The notes beneath the pieces were generated by a model. The model was given only the letters and a program-made list of their open reading frames with translations, ran no database searches and was not told the DNA's origin. A stretch of 28,786 nt of DNA from JAOAHC01 sp964593045 (lineage in GTDB: Bacteria; Bacillota; Clostridia; TANB77; CAG-465), in the NCBI GenBank assembly GCA_964593045.1, contig CAZQJQ010000018.1:1-28786 (forward strand), in the 5' to 3' direction. Position 1 is the stretch's first letter. Every line of letters begins with the position of its first letter. The translations under genes were made by a program, and so were the position numbers. Positions 15,401-23,132 of the stretch are shown piece by piece.

Positions 15401-18032
15401 ACCAACTGATAATTATCAAGAAAACAGAAGACATAAAATTGTAAATAGAACATCTTGTACTAATATTGGCTTTGGACTTCTTGCTATAATCAGTGCATAT
15501 GATTTAAAATTTATTGATAAACAAGCTATGATAGAAAAATTATCCAATGTATTTAATACTATTGAAAAACTTGAAAAATGGAATGGTCATTTATTAAATT
15601 GGTATAATATAAAAACATTGGAACCATTAAGGCCAAGATTTGTATCAACAGTAGATAGTGGTAATTTTGTAGCATCACTTCTTGTGGTAAAAGAATTTCT
15701 AGAATCAATTATAGAAGGAGATATAGGAAGTAAAAAAGATGAATCCTTAGATTATAATCTAGTACAAAAACTTATTGACAAAACAGATGAATACATTAAA
15801 AATACGGACTTTACAAAATTATATGATACATCTAAAAATCTATTTTCTATTGGTTATGCTCAAGAAGAAGGTAAACTTGTAGATAGTTATTATGATATGT
15901 TGATGTCAGAAAGTAGAATAACAAGTTTAATTGCAATAGCAACAAGACAAGTAACATCAAAGCATTGGTTTTCTCTTTCAAGAAATTTAGTTAATATTGA
16001 TGGACTTAAAGGATTAATTTCATGGACAGGTACTTCATTTGAATATTTTATGCCGTATCTATTCAACAAGTCATATGAACACACTTTAATAGATCAGTCA
16101 CTATTTTTTGCAAAATATAGTCAAAAAAAATATTGTAAAGAAAATTCCGTACCATGGGGAATATCAGAATCGGCATTTGCGGTACGTGATAATGATTTAA
16201 ATTACCAATATCAAGCATTTGGAGTGCCATGGCTAGGACTTAAAAGAGGACTTAATGATTATATGGTTATATCACCATATGCATCATTTTTAACAATTGA
16301 ATATTCTTGTAAAGATGTATATAAGAACATGAAAAAATTAAAAAAACTAGGTGCTTATTCAACATTTGGATTTTATGAAGCTATTGATTTTACAAAGCAA
16401 CATATTGCAGATAACAAAGATTACGAAGTAGTAAAAACATACATGGCACATCACCAAGGAATGATACTAGTAGCAATAAACAATTATATAAATCATGGGA
16501 TTATAAAAGAAAGATTTCATTCAAATCCTGATATAGCAGCATGTGACATACTATTAAAAGAAAGAGAAAGAAACAAAAATGTCATAACTAAGAAAGTTGA
16601 TAGTACAAATACTAAATTTAAACAAAAAGATACTGATGAATTTACTTCATTTGTAATGAAAAAAGCTAAAAAATATGACATTAAATCAAAAGAAGATGTT
16701 AAAGAAGAATTATGTATTTCTGCATTAAGAGGTAAAAATTTATCTTCAATATATACAAACTTAGGTTCATCATATATACGTTATGATGATAAAATAGTAA
16801 ATAATCAAAAATATACTGATTTACTTAATTCTGGTAATTTTATATATCTTACTGATAAAGTAACATCAGAAAGTATTTGTGTTACTGGAATAAATAAATA
16901 TATAAAAAAATCAAGTTTTTCTTCAAATTTAAATGGTGTTGAATATTATAGAGAAACTGATAATTTAGAAGTTACAACTAAGATATTCTTATCACAAGAA
17001 TTTAATTATGAAGTAGCAAAAGTAAGTGTATATAACAACAGCAATAAAAAGCGTGAAATAATAATAAATACATATTTAGAGCCAGTTTTAACAGATTATA
17101 TGACAAATGTGGTACATCCTGCATTCAATAATTTACAAATTGAAACATATTATGATAATGATTTAGATATATTAGTTGCTAAAAAAAGAGTCAAAAAAGA
17201 AGATGATAAAGAAATATATGCGTACACAAAATTAATTGGAATAGACTTAGATATAGATATCGAAACAGAAAAATCAAAATTAAATTCTATAAAAGAAACT
17301 GCATACGATACAAATATTTCAAGATACCCGTTGTGGCCAATATTATCATATAGAACATCAATTATACTAGATCCACATGAAAGACAGGAATTCTACTATG
17401 TGACCGGTGTAGAAGATAATAAATACAAGATTTCTAATGCCGTTGTAAATATGGATGATAAAACATTAGATAAACAATATAAATTTGGATTTGAGCTTGG
17501 TAATGTAATAGCAAGATATTTAGAATTAAAACCAGGAATAGCAATGAAATATAATCAAATACTAAAAGAAATATTATTTGAAAAACCAAATATTGATATG
17601 AGTACATATTGGAATGAAAATTTAAACCAATCAATGCTTTGGAAATATTCAATATCTGGAGACCTACCAATAATTCTTGTATATGTAAATAAAATTGAAG
17701 ACTCTGGTATTGTTGATGAAACAATTAAATTTATGGACTATTCGAAAAATAGAAAAATAGCACTAGATATAGTAATACTTGTAGATGAGGAAATTCTTGA
17801 AAATGGTCCAATTTACACATATATAAAAATGAGGGTAGATAGAGCAAGATACATGGATTATACTAATGGAAATATATATGTTTTAAATATAAATAATTTA
17901 AATAATAGTGAGATAAATCTATTTACATTATTATCAAAGAAATATATTACTGATATTGATGAGTTTTTTGAAAAAGATAATGAAAAATATTATGAAGTGG
18001 ATGAAAAAGAGGTGGAAGAAAGTGAAGATTAA
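12465..18032 (+). CDS. Cyclic beta-1,2-glucan synthase, GT84 and glucoamylase-like part
   Basis: This 1855-residue membrane protein matches the N-terminal two thirds of NdvB/ChvB-type enzymes, which polymerise UDP-glucose to beta-1,2-glucan. In order: a helical N-terminal region (1-360); two membrane segments at about 363-410; and a GT84 domain at about 440-750 with TIDEDT (D580/D582), MAHPLNKP, LSHDLLEG (691-698) and RNHRWYRGD near 726. A membrane cluster at about 752-940 follows. The glucoamylase-like domain runs from about 960 to 1340, from WLFFDSVMTP to AHHQGM at 1328-1333. Beta-rich GH94-type sequence fills 1400-1800, and an acidic tail ends it. The phosphorylase-like end of the enzyme, normally fused, is the next gene in a different frame. 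AGAGG stands before ATG 12465; no convincing promoter was seen. The product's role is probably an envelope or secreted glucan. Confidence 0.92.
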   Translation: MRSPLNVVFKEVDENYQNIKKTYELLEYTYNLKLSIHPAGQWLLDNMYILDEEYLEIVSEQKSLKNKMLPAIKTHDGEKYIAIFYLAHELIENNTGYIDQNIILNCLREHQKYSYLTSEELDLFSLMLRAALIKFIARISKNIYNSQIQKINVERILTKGLENTTVLTKMLNQDFKNFKYNMVDIGKIKNTNTSFVEYMAFRIKELGDKGDKFYSVLNEESDKIGFTVEEAIIKEHMEMAKTTEYIGRAILAFRQINGINYREVFEKVNKIDETLMNDYTNEFRKCDYKTKARYRRQIIRLARKYSLSEVYIAKKAIEVSYKYKKHVGFFLIGDYKYILKKELGKAYRLEKLYNEKIKPINSYLYVFSIIIIGLLISLLCTISIYNFDNVWLNIFVAITSFAFGMEIWEKIISYMFRKNLKPKILPRFDFAKSIDEQNTTYVIMPSVISSIEKLDDAIDKMETTYLANRSNNMYYMLIGDCISSDKKEIDIDKYIVEYAKNKLETLNKKYPADHKLFNFMYRKRRYSKGENAYMGYERKRGAISEFNKLVLNKLSNEQIDRTMYLIYDDIIEAKYAITIDEDTTLSLNTAKDLVSIMAHPLNKPILSKDRTIVVKGYGLIQPSVGLDIEAANKSIFSKIFGGFGGLDIYTTAVSNVYQDGFGEAIFCGKGIYDIQLFEELLEKEIPENLVLSHDLLEGSYLRAGLASDIEVQDGFPSNYIAYMKRNHRWYRGDVQILRWLFSPNSKLNFLSKWKIFDNIRRPLVSVFAILALIVSLFVSTQAFINTVIITFLGVNFGYLISIIDIGIFGKSTHMKEVQYIPLIHGIKAILLTMFFNYITLPYRAYMFLDAQIRSLYRMFVSKKHLLEWTTAEVLDKKAKNSFIYYLNNMTINVVFGVFVLIFAFANIINNHTPVNYFVTAVMFSLFYILAPLFAYLLGKSHLFGRKQELTKIENEEIIDVAKRTWLFFDSVMTPINNYLPTDNYQENRRHKIVNRTSCTNIGFGLLAIISAYDLKFIDKQAMIEKLSNVFNTIEKLEKWNGHLLNWYNIKTLEPLRPRFVSTVDSGNFVASLLVVKEFLESIIEGDIGSKKDESLDYNLVQKLIDKTDEYIKNTDFTKLYDTSKNLFSIGYAQEEGKLVDSYYDMLMSESRITSLIAIATRQVTSKHWFSLSRNLVNIDGLKGLISWTGTSFEYFMPYLFNKSYEHTLIDQSLFFAKYSQKKYCKENSVPWGISESAFAVRDNDLNYQYQAFGVPWLGLKRGLNDYMVISPYASFLTIEYSCKDVYKNMKKLKKLGAYSTFGFYEAIDFTKQHIADNKDYEVVKTYMAHHQGMILVAINNYINHGIIKERFHSNPDIAACDILLKERERNKNVITKKVDSTNTKFKQKDTDEFTSFVMKKAKKYDIKSKEDVKEELCISALRGKNLSSIYTNLGSSYIRYDDKIVNNQKYTDLLNSGNFIYLTDKVTSESICVTGINKYIKKSSFSSNLNGVEYYRETDNLEVTTKIFLSQEFNYEVAKVSVYNNSNKKREIIINTYLEPVLTDYMTNVVHPAFNNLQIETYYDNDLDILVAKKRVKKEDDKEIYAYTKLIGIDLDIDIETEKSKLNSIKETAYDTNISRYPLWPILSYRTSIILDPHERQEFYYVTGVEDNKYKISNAVVNMDDKTLDKQYKFGFELGNVIARYLELKPGIAMKYNQILKEILFEKPNIDMSTYWNENLNQSMLWKYSISGDLPIILVYVNKIEDSGIVDETIKFMDYSKNRKIALDIVILVDEEILENGPIYTYIKMRVDRARYMDYTNGNIYVLNINNLNNSEINLFTLLSKKYITDIDEFFEKDNEKYYEVDEKEVEESED

Positions 18033-20067
18033 TGAGAATACCCTTATTGCTTTTAATTCATATGGTGGATTTACTAGTGATAAAAAAGAATATGTCATAC
18101 TAAATCAAAATACACCTCTTCCATGGTGTAATATCCTTTCAAATGAAAATTTTGGCACTGTAATTTCAAATAAAGGTACGGTATATACATATTTCAAAAA
18201 TAGTAGAGAATTTAAGCTTACTAACTGGTGTAATAACTGGGTAAATTTTGAAGCAGGAGAGAAATTTAAGGGAATTTTTGAAGAAGATTATAATGTTGTA
18301 TATGGATTTGGCTATGTAAATATTTTTGAAGAAAAAGATAATGTAAAAAAAGAAATGAATATATTTGTACCAATGGATAAAAATATAAAAGTGCAATATA
18401 TAACATTAGAAAATAAATCTAGTGAAACAAAAAATTTAAATATTGATTATATATTAGATCCAATACTTGGAGTTAGTAAAGAAATAGATCAAGAATATGT
18501 ATTATGTAAAGAAATAAATGATAAAATGTGCTTGAAAAATCCATATAATAAAGAATTTTCAAAGTATGTTATATTTACGAATGTTGTAAAAAATATAAAT
18601 GATGATATGATTGACATATCATATGATACTGATAATTATACAGTAAAAGTTAATATCAAACTTATGGCTAACTCTAAAACTTCTTTTGCAATTATTTTAG
18701 GTGCTGAAGAAAAATCAGAAGATAATATTGATACTACAATTGCTGAATATTTAAAAATTGATTCAATTAAGAAAAAATATAATGAAACAAAAAAATATTG
18801 GCAAGAATTAGTATGTAAAGACCTTAAAACTTCTAATGAATATATAGATATAATGGCTAATGGTTGGTTATTATACCAAACAATTGCTTGTAGGTTATAT
18901 GCAAGAACTGGATTTTATCAGGCAGGTGGTGCAATAGGATTTAGAGATCAATTACAAGATACTTTATCTTTAATTAGAACAAGACCAGATATGACAAAAA
19001 AGCAAATAATACTTCATTCGAGTAAGCAATTTGAAAAAGGAGATGTATTACATTGGTGGCACTCTCATAATAACGCAGGTATTAGAACATATTTTAGTGA
19101 TGATTATTTATGGTTACCATATGTGCTTACTGAATATGTTAAAATCACTTCAGATACTGACATTTTAGATATAAATACAAAATACTTAGAAGATAAAGAA
19201 ATGGGTAATATGAGAGAACTATATGATGTTTTCTTAAATATTGATAAAGAAGATAGTGTATATGATCATTCAAAAAGAGCAATACTCTATGGCCTTTCTA
19301 GAATAAATGAAAAAAATGGATTACTTGATATAGGAGATGGAGACTGGAATGATGGATTTAGTAATATACGTGGCCAATCTGTATGGCTAACATTATTTAT
19401 GATGGACCTATTAGATAGATTCTCTAAAATTGCAAAAATGAAAAATGATGATGAAATGGTACATATATGTGAAAAACATAGACATATGTTTAAACATAGT
19501 ATTATAGCAAATGCATGGGATGAAACGCATTTTGTAAGAGCTTTTTTTGAAAATGGAGATGTATTAGGTGCAAGTAGAAATGCAGAATGTAAAATTGATT
19601 TAATTTCACAAGCATGGGCAGTAATAGCACTAAAAGATTATCCTGATTTAAAAGATGAACTAGAACTAAGTTTAAAAACAGCAGATAAATATCTAGTAGA
19701 TAAAGATAATATGATTGTTAGTTTGTTATATCCTGCATTTGATAAACCTAAAAATAACCCTGGATATATAAAAGCATATGTACCAGGTACAAGGGAAAAT
19801 GGCGGACAATATACTCATGCTGCAACTTGGCTTGCAAAAGCATATTTTGAATTAGGTAATAAAGAAAAAGGAATTGAAACTTTAAAATTTTTAAATCCAA
19901 TATCACATAGTGATACTAAAGAAAAAGCAGATATATATATGGTTGAACCATATGTTGTTGCTGCTGATGTATATACTAATTCTGAACATATTGGAAGAGG
20001 TGGCTGGACTTGGTATACAGGCTCATCATCTTGGATGTATAAGATTATAGAAGATTATCTGAGTTAA
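18022..20067 (+). CDS. GH94 glycoside phosphorylase-like part of cyclic beta-1,2-glucan synthase
   Basis: This 681-residue protein starts at GTG 18022 with AGAGG 9 bases upstream and overlaps the previous stop by 11 bases in another frame. It matches the C-terminal GH94 domain of cyclic beta-1,2-glucan synthases: FNSYGGFTSDKKEYVI and NTPLPWCNILSNENFG (beta-sandwich start), NSREFKLTNW, then an (alpha/alpha)6 barrel with GDGDWNDG (438-445, containing the predicted acid residue), VPGTRENGGQYTHAATW (GGQYTHAA at 594-601) and GWTWYTGSSSWMYK at the end. In full-length relatives this domain shortens the chain by phosphorolysis to set ring size. It has no membrane segment, so it may act as a subunit of the upstream protein. 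An older annotation style would call the pair one frameshifted gene. Confidence 0.92.
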   Translation: MKINENTLIAFNSYGGFTSDKKEYVILNQNTPLPWCNILSNENFGTVISNKGTVYTYFKNSREFKLTNWCNNWVNFEAGEKFKGIFEEDYNVVYGFGYVNIFEEKDNVKKEMNIFVPMDKNIKVQYITLENKSSETKNLNIDYILDPILGVSKEIDQEYVLCKEINDKMCLKNPYNKEFSKYVIFTNVVKNINDDMIDISYDTDNYTVKVNIKLMANSKTSFAIILGAEEKSEDNIDTTIAEYLKIDSIKKKYNETKKYWQELVCKDLKTSNEYIDIMANGWLLYQTIACRLYARTGFYQAGGAIGFRDQLQDTLSLIRTRPDMTKKQIILHSSKQFEKGDVLHWWHSHNNAGIRTYFSDDYLWLPYVLTEYVKITSDTDILDINTKYLEDKEMGNMRELYDVFLNIDKEDSVYDHSKRAILYGLSRINEKNGLLDIGDGDWNDGFSNIRGQSVWLTLFMMDLLDRFSKIAKMKNDDEMVHICEKHRHMFKHSIIANAWDETHFVRAFFENGDVLGASRNAECKIDLISQAWAVIALKDYPDLKDELELSLKTADKYLVDKDNMIVSLLYPAFDKPKNNPGYIKAYVPGTRENGGQYTHAATWLAKAYFELGNKEKGIETLKFLNPISHSDTKEKADIYMVEPYVVAADVYTNSEHIGRGGWTWYTGSSSWMYKIIEDYLS

Positions 20068-20101
20068 ATTTACAAAATGTGACAAAAAAAGTAAAAAAAA
20101 G

Positions 20102-20143
20102 TTGACAATGTGTACTTTATGTGTTATTCTTATTTTGTATAAT
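20102..20143 (+). promoter_or_regulatory. Promoter region of the TM2-DUF2752-DUF4870 operon
   Basis: TTGACA (20102-20107) with TATTCT (20125-20130) at 17 bases is one candidate. A perfect TATAAT (20138-20143) lies further on without a matching -35. Which -10 is used cannot be decided by eye. Confidence 0.5.
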
Positions 20144-20158
20144 AGAGGGGGGATAATA

Positions 20159-20368
20159 ATGAGCAATAAAGATTGGTTAACAACATTATTATTATGTTTG
20201 TTTATAGGTTCTTTAGGAATACATAGATTTTATGTAGGAAAAACAGGAACTGGTATATTAATGCTACTTACATGTGGTGGATGTGGCATATGGACTTTAA
20301 TAGACTTAATAATGATAATTACTAGTAAGTTTACAGATGCAGAAGGAAATACAATTAAATCGAAATAA
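20159..20368 (+). CDS. TM2 domain membrane protein
   Basis: This 69-residue protein starts at ATG 20159 after GAGGGGGG; a longer frame from 20102 has no ribosome binding site and would run through the promoter. It is nearly all TM2 domain: WLTTLLLCLFIGSLGIHRFY, V-G-K, then GILMLLTCGGCGIWTLIDLI. That is two transmembrane helices joined by the characteristic G-x-HRFY-x-GK turn, with a short polar tail TDAEGNTIKSK. TM2 proteins are small membrane proteins of unclear function. It opens a three-gene unit of small membrane proteins and its 3' end overlaps the first possible start of the next gene. Confidence 0.92.
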   Translation: MSNKDWLTTLLLCLFIGSLGIHRFYVGKTGTGILMLLTCGGCGIWTLIDLIMIITSKFTDAEGNTIKSK

Positions 20369-20675
20369 AAAAAAATATGTAATGATTACAATATTTATCG
20401 TAATCATTACATATATAATATTAATACCAATATTGTATATTTTAATTTCTAGCAATAGAGGAACATGCATATATACAGCTATATTTCATGTACATTGTTG
20501 GGGTTGTGGAATGACAAGAGCATTCTACAATTTTCTTATATTTAATTATAGTATAGGTATTAAATTTAATAAACTCATTATTATAGTATTCCCACTTACT
20601 TTTTTATTATATGGGAAATTTATATATTATACATTATTAAAATGGAGGATTAAAAATGGAAAAGATGTCAAGTAA
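20337..20675 (+). CDS. DUF2752 family membrane protein
   Basis: This is a 112-residue protein with a Lys-rich N-terminus, a membrane segment at about 17-37 (MITIFIVIITYIILIPILYI), the DUF2752 signature HCWGCGMTRAFYNFLIFNYS at about 53-72, and a second membrane segment at about 78-98. The family signature is normally C-P-x-C-G-x-TRA; here Trp-Gly replaces the Pro and following residue. The start is uncertain. ATG 20337 overlaps the TM2 gene by 32 bases and has no ribosome binding site, whereas ATG 20382, 14 bases after the TM2 stop, would fit translational re-initiation. Function of the family is unknown. The 3' end overlaps the next gene by 20 bases. Confidence 0.82.
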   Translation: MQKEIQLNRNKKKYVMITIFIVIITYIILIPILYILISSNRGTCIYTAIFHVHCWGCGMTRAFYNFLIFNYSIGIKFNKLIIIVFPLTFLLYGKFIYYTLLKWRIKNGKDVK

Positions 20676-20985
20676 ATCAAAAGTTCTTATTGCATATATT
20701 ATACCCTTATTAGGTCTAATCTTTTATTATGTTATAAAAGATTCTAATGAAGAAGAGAAAAAAGAATATAAACAGTCTGGTACAATCTTTATAATATTAG
20801 CAGTTATTTCATTAATTTCTAATATTGTTTCATTTACAGGAATACCATATCTAGGATTAGTACTAAATATTGTTAATATTTTACTTATAGTTTTTAGCAT
20901 CGTTGCAGGAGTTACATATTATCAAAAAGGTATACACTATGATATACCTGCAATTTCTGATATAAGTGATAAAATTTTTAAATAG
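20656..20985 (+). CDS. DUF4870-like small membrane protein
   Basis: This 109-residue protein starts at ATG 20656 with GGAGG 7 bases upstream. It has a Ser/Lys-rich start, a membrane helix at about 9-26 (VLIAYIIPLLGLIFYYVI), an acidic/basic stretch DSNEEEKKEYKQSG, then two more hydrophobic helices (about 43-62 and 67-88) and a polar tail. The layout of a first helix, a charged loop holding the E-x-K-x2-Y-x-QS pattern and two further helices resembles DUF4870/Tic20-like proteins. It is the last gene of the TM2-DUF2752 unit, overlapping the preceding gene by 20 bases, and is followed by a strong terminator. Confidence 0.8.
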   Translation: MEKMSSKSKVLIAYIIPLLGLIFYYVIKDSNEEEKKEYKQSGTIFIILAVISLISNIVSFTGIPYLGLVLNIVNILLIVFSIVAGVTYYQKGIHYDIPAISDISDKIFK

Positions 20986-20986
20986 A

Positions 20987-21019
20987 AAAAACCGCCTTTT
21001 GGCGGTTTTTATATTTTTT
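20987..21019. terminator. Bidirectional terminator between the DUF4870-like gene and the 176-residue orphan
   Basis: AAAAACCGCC (20987-20996) pairs perfectly with GGCGGTTTTT (21001-21010) around TTTT. Both flanks give U tracts, so it can serve both convergent genes. Confidence 0.93.
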
Positions 21020-21550
21020 TTAAATTATAAGATCTAAATTAGGTGTTGTTTCTAATACTGAGTTTTCTTTCCTTGTTGATAATATAAAATCAACATCACC
21101 TATCATTCTTGTGTCATACTTAATTATTTTTTTGAAATTTTCTGAGATTGTATCTTCAAAGTCATATATACTGTCTTTGCTAGGTAGTAAAATTGTATGA
21201 CCATTTACATTTTCTAAAAATGATATGTTATTTTCTATATTAATGTAAAAAATAATATCATTTTCTTTTGTTATATGCTCATTTGAAAATGTATCTGGAA
21301 ATAAGATTCTGTCTGCAAGTGTTGAAATACATTCGATTCCTAAGACACTTTTACTTGGTTTTGATGCAATATATGCATTTTCAAAAACTATTTTGTCACA
21401 ATTATTGTTTATTATTGCAGTAATACAGTTTTTAAAATTAGGGTTTACTGCCATGTATATTGTGCCTTGTGAACGTTTTGCTTTTTTAAATGTTTCTACC
21501 AGGTTTTGCGGAATGCTCAAATAATTAGTTAAAAACAAAGTTCTAAACAT
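21020..21550 (-). CDS. Orphan protein, 176 residues, unknown family
   Basis: ATG 21550 has GGAGGG upstream and a good promoter lies at 21607-21635, so this gene is very likely real. The product appears soluble: no signal peptide or membrane segment is visible. It begins MFRTLFLTNYLSIPQNLVET and contains alternating strand-like and helix-like stretches (GTIYMAVNP, NCDKIVFENAYIAS, NDIIFYINIENN, GHTILLPSKDSIYDFED), suggesting an alpha/beta fold. A Cys/Asn-rich portion (NPNFKNCITAIINNNCD) lies near residues 37-53. I see no catalytic or nucleotide-binding motif and do not recognise the family. It is a single-gene unit, convergent with the small-membrane-protein operon and divergent from tig. Confidence 0.8.
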   Translation of the reverse strand: MFRTLFLTNYLSIPQNLVETFKKAKRSQGTIYMAVNPNFKNCITAIINNNCDKIVFENAYIASKPSKSVLGIECISTLADRILFPDTFSNEHITKENDIIFYINIENNISFLENVNGHTILLPSKDSIYDFEDTISENFKKIIKYDTRMIGDVDFILSTRKENSVLETTPNLDLII

Positions 21551-21606
21551 TTATATCCCTCCAAATTAATAAATTTATTGTTTTTGCAATTTTTCTATGA
21601 TTTTGT

Positions 21607-21635
21607 ATTATATCATAGTTTTATTTTAATTACAA
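21607..21635 (-). promoter_or_regulatory. Promoter of the 176-residue orphan
   Basis: On the minus strand, TTGTAA (21635-21630), a 17-base spacer and TATAAT (21612-21607) with the extended -10 TGA. Confidence 0.7.
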
Positions 21636-21740
21636 TATTATGTAAAATATTTATACAAAATATCATATTGTTTTCTTATACAATTTACAATATGAATAAA
21701 AAATGTTTAGAATTGCAACAAATAATGATTTTTTTCACTC

Positions 21741-21769
21741 TTGAAAAAAAAAAAAATTTATGATATAAT
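21741..21769 (+). promoter_or_regulatory. Promoter of tig
   Basis: TTGAAA (21741-21746), a 17-base A-rich spacer and TATAAT (21764-21769) with the extended -10 TGA. Confidence 0.8.
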
Positions 21770-21809
21770 TATATAGTCAAACTTAAAGACAATTAATGGA
21801 GGAATTATA

Positions 21810-23093
21810 ATGAGTTATAAAATTGAAAAAAAAGAAAAATCAGAAGTAGTTGTTGAATTTACAATGAAAAAAGAAGATTTTATTAAGAATCTTGATGTTA
21901 CATTTGCTAAAAATGCAAAGTATTTTAAAGTACCAGGATTTAGAAATGGTAAAGCACCAAGAACAGTTGTTGAAAAAATGTATGGAGAAGGTGTACTATT
22001 TCAGTCTGTTGTAGAAGATACTATTGATGAAGATTTTATGAAGGTTGTAGAAAAAGAAAAATTTGAAGTTGTTTCTAGACCAGAACTTAATATATTACAA
22101 ATAGGAAAAGATAAGGATACAATATATACCCTTACTTTCTATGTAAAACCAGAAATTACTTTAAAGGAATATAAAGAAATAGAAATTCCTAAGATATCTG
22201 TTAAAGTAACAGCAGAAGATGTAAATAAAGATTTAGAAGAAACAAGAAATAAAAATGCAAGAATTATCCCAGTTGAAGATAGAGAATTAAAAAATGGAGA
22301 TATCTCTAATATAGATTTTGAAGGTTTCTTAGATGGAGTTCCATTTGAAGGTGGTAAAGGTGAAGGTTTTGACTTAACAATAGGTAGTGGTCAATTTATT
22401 CCAGGTTTTGAAGAGCAATTAATTGGAATGAAAACAGGTGATGAAAAAGAAATAAAAACAACGTTTCCTGAGAATTATCACATGAAAGATTTAGCTGGAA
22501 AAGAGACTACATTTAAAGTAAAACTTAATTCTATAAAAGAAAAACAACTACCTAAATTAGATGATGAATTTGCAAAAGATGTATCTGAATTTGAAACTTT
22601 AACAGAATATAAAGCATCTGTAAAAGAAAAACTATTAGAACAGAAAAAAAATCAAGCAAAAGCTGATAAAGAAGCTAAGGTAATTGAAAAATTAATTGAA
22701 AATGTTGAGACTGAAATACCTGATTCAATGGTTGAGTCTCAAATTGATGAAAGTATTGAACAGTTTGGTTCTAATTTATCTTATCAAGGTTTAACAATTG
22801 ACAAATACTTAGAAATGTTAAACACAAATTTAGAAGATCTAAGAACTCAGTTTAGACCAAATGCAATAAAAGATGTTAAGTTAAAATTAGCACTTGAATA
22901 TGTAAAAAATAAAGAAAATGTAACTGTAGAAGATAATGAAGTTGATGAAAAAATTGAAGAATTATCAAAACAATATGGTAATGAAAATTCTGATGATTTA
23001 AAGAAAAATCCTAATGTTAGAAACTATATGTCTGAAAAATTAATTCAAGATAAAACTTTAAAATTAATAGTAGATTCTTCAGTTGAAAAATAG
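21810..23093 (+). CDS. tig: Trigger factor (ribosome-associated chaperone and prolyl isomerase)
   Basis: This 427-residue protein binds next to the peptide exit tunnel and shields nascent chains. Three domains are visible: the N-terminal ribosome-binding domain (1-115) with the signature VPGFRNGKAPRTVVEKMYGE near residue 40; the FKBP-type prolyl isomerase domain (about 150-240) with FEGFLDGVPFEGGKGEGFDL and GSGQFIPGFEEQLIGMKTGD; and the helical C-terminal chaperone arms (about 250-427), rich in Lys and Glu. The length is normal. ATG 21810 follows GGAGG. It leads the tig-clpP-clpX cluster, an arrangement widely conserved that couples folding with ATP-dependent proteolysis. Confidence 0.98.
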   Translation: MSYKIEKKEKSEVVVEFTMKKEDFIKNLDVTFAKNAKYFKVPGFRNGKAPRTVVEKMYGEGVLFQSVVEDTIDEDFMKVVEKEKFEVVSRPELNILQIGKDKDTIYTLTFYVKPEITLKEYKEIEIPKISVKVTAEDVNKDLEETRNKNARIIPVEDRELKNGDISNIDFEGFLDGVPFEGGKGEGFDLTIGSGQFIPGFEEQLIGMKTGDEKEIKTTFPENYHMKDLAGKETTFKVKLNSIKEKQLPKLDDEFAKDVSEFETLTEYKASVKEKLLEQKKNQAKADKEAKVIEKLIENVETEIPDSMVESQIDESIEQFGSNLSYQGLTIDKYLEMLNTNLEDLRTQFRPNAIKDVKLKLALEYVKNKENVTVEDNEVDEKIEELSKQYGNENSDDLKKNPNVRNYMSEKLIQDKTLKLIVDSSVEK

Positions 23094-23132
23094 TAATAAT
23101 TTTATATTAATTTTAGTATGGGGGGTATAAAT

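Noticed and set aside
17956..18021. N-terminal extension of the GH94 gene back to 17956
   Set aside because: The added residues are a Lys/Met-rich translation of the acidic linker of the upstream gene in another frame. GTG 18022 has a good ribosome site and begins where GH94 homology begins.
21578..21763. Open frame of 61 residues upstream of tig
   Set aside because: It has no ribosome binding site, overlaps the minus-strand orphan's promoter and the tig promoter, and its composition is that of translated AT-rich intergenic DNA.
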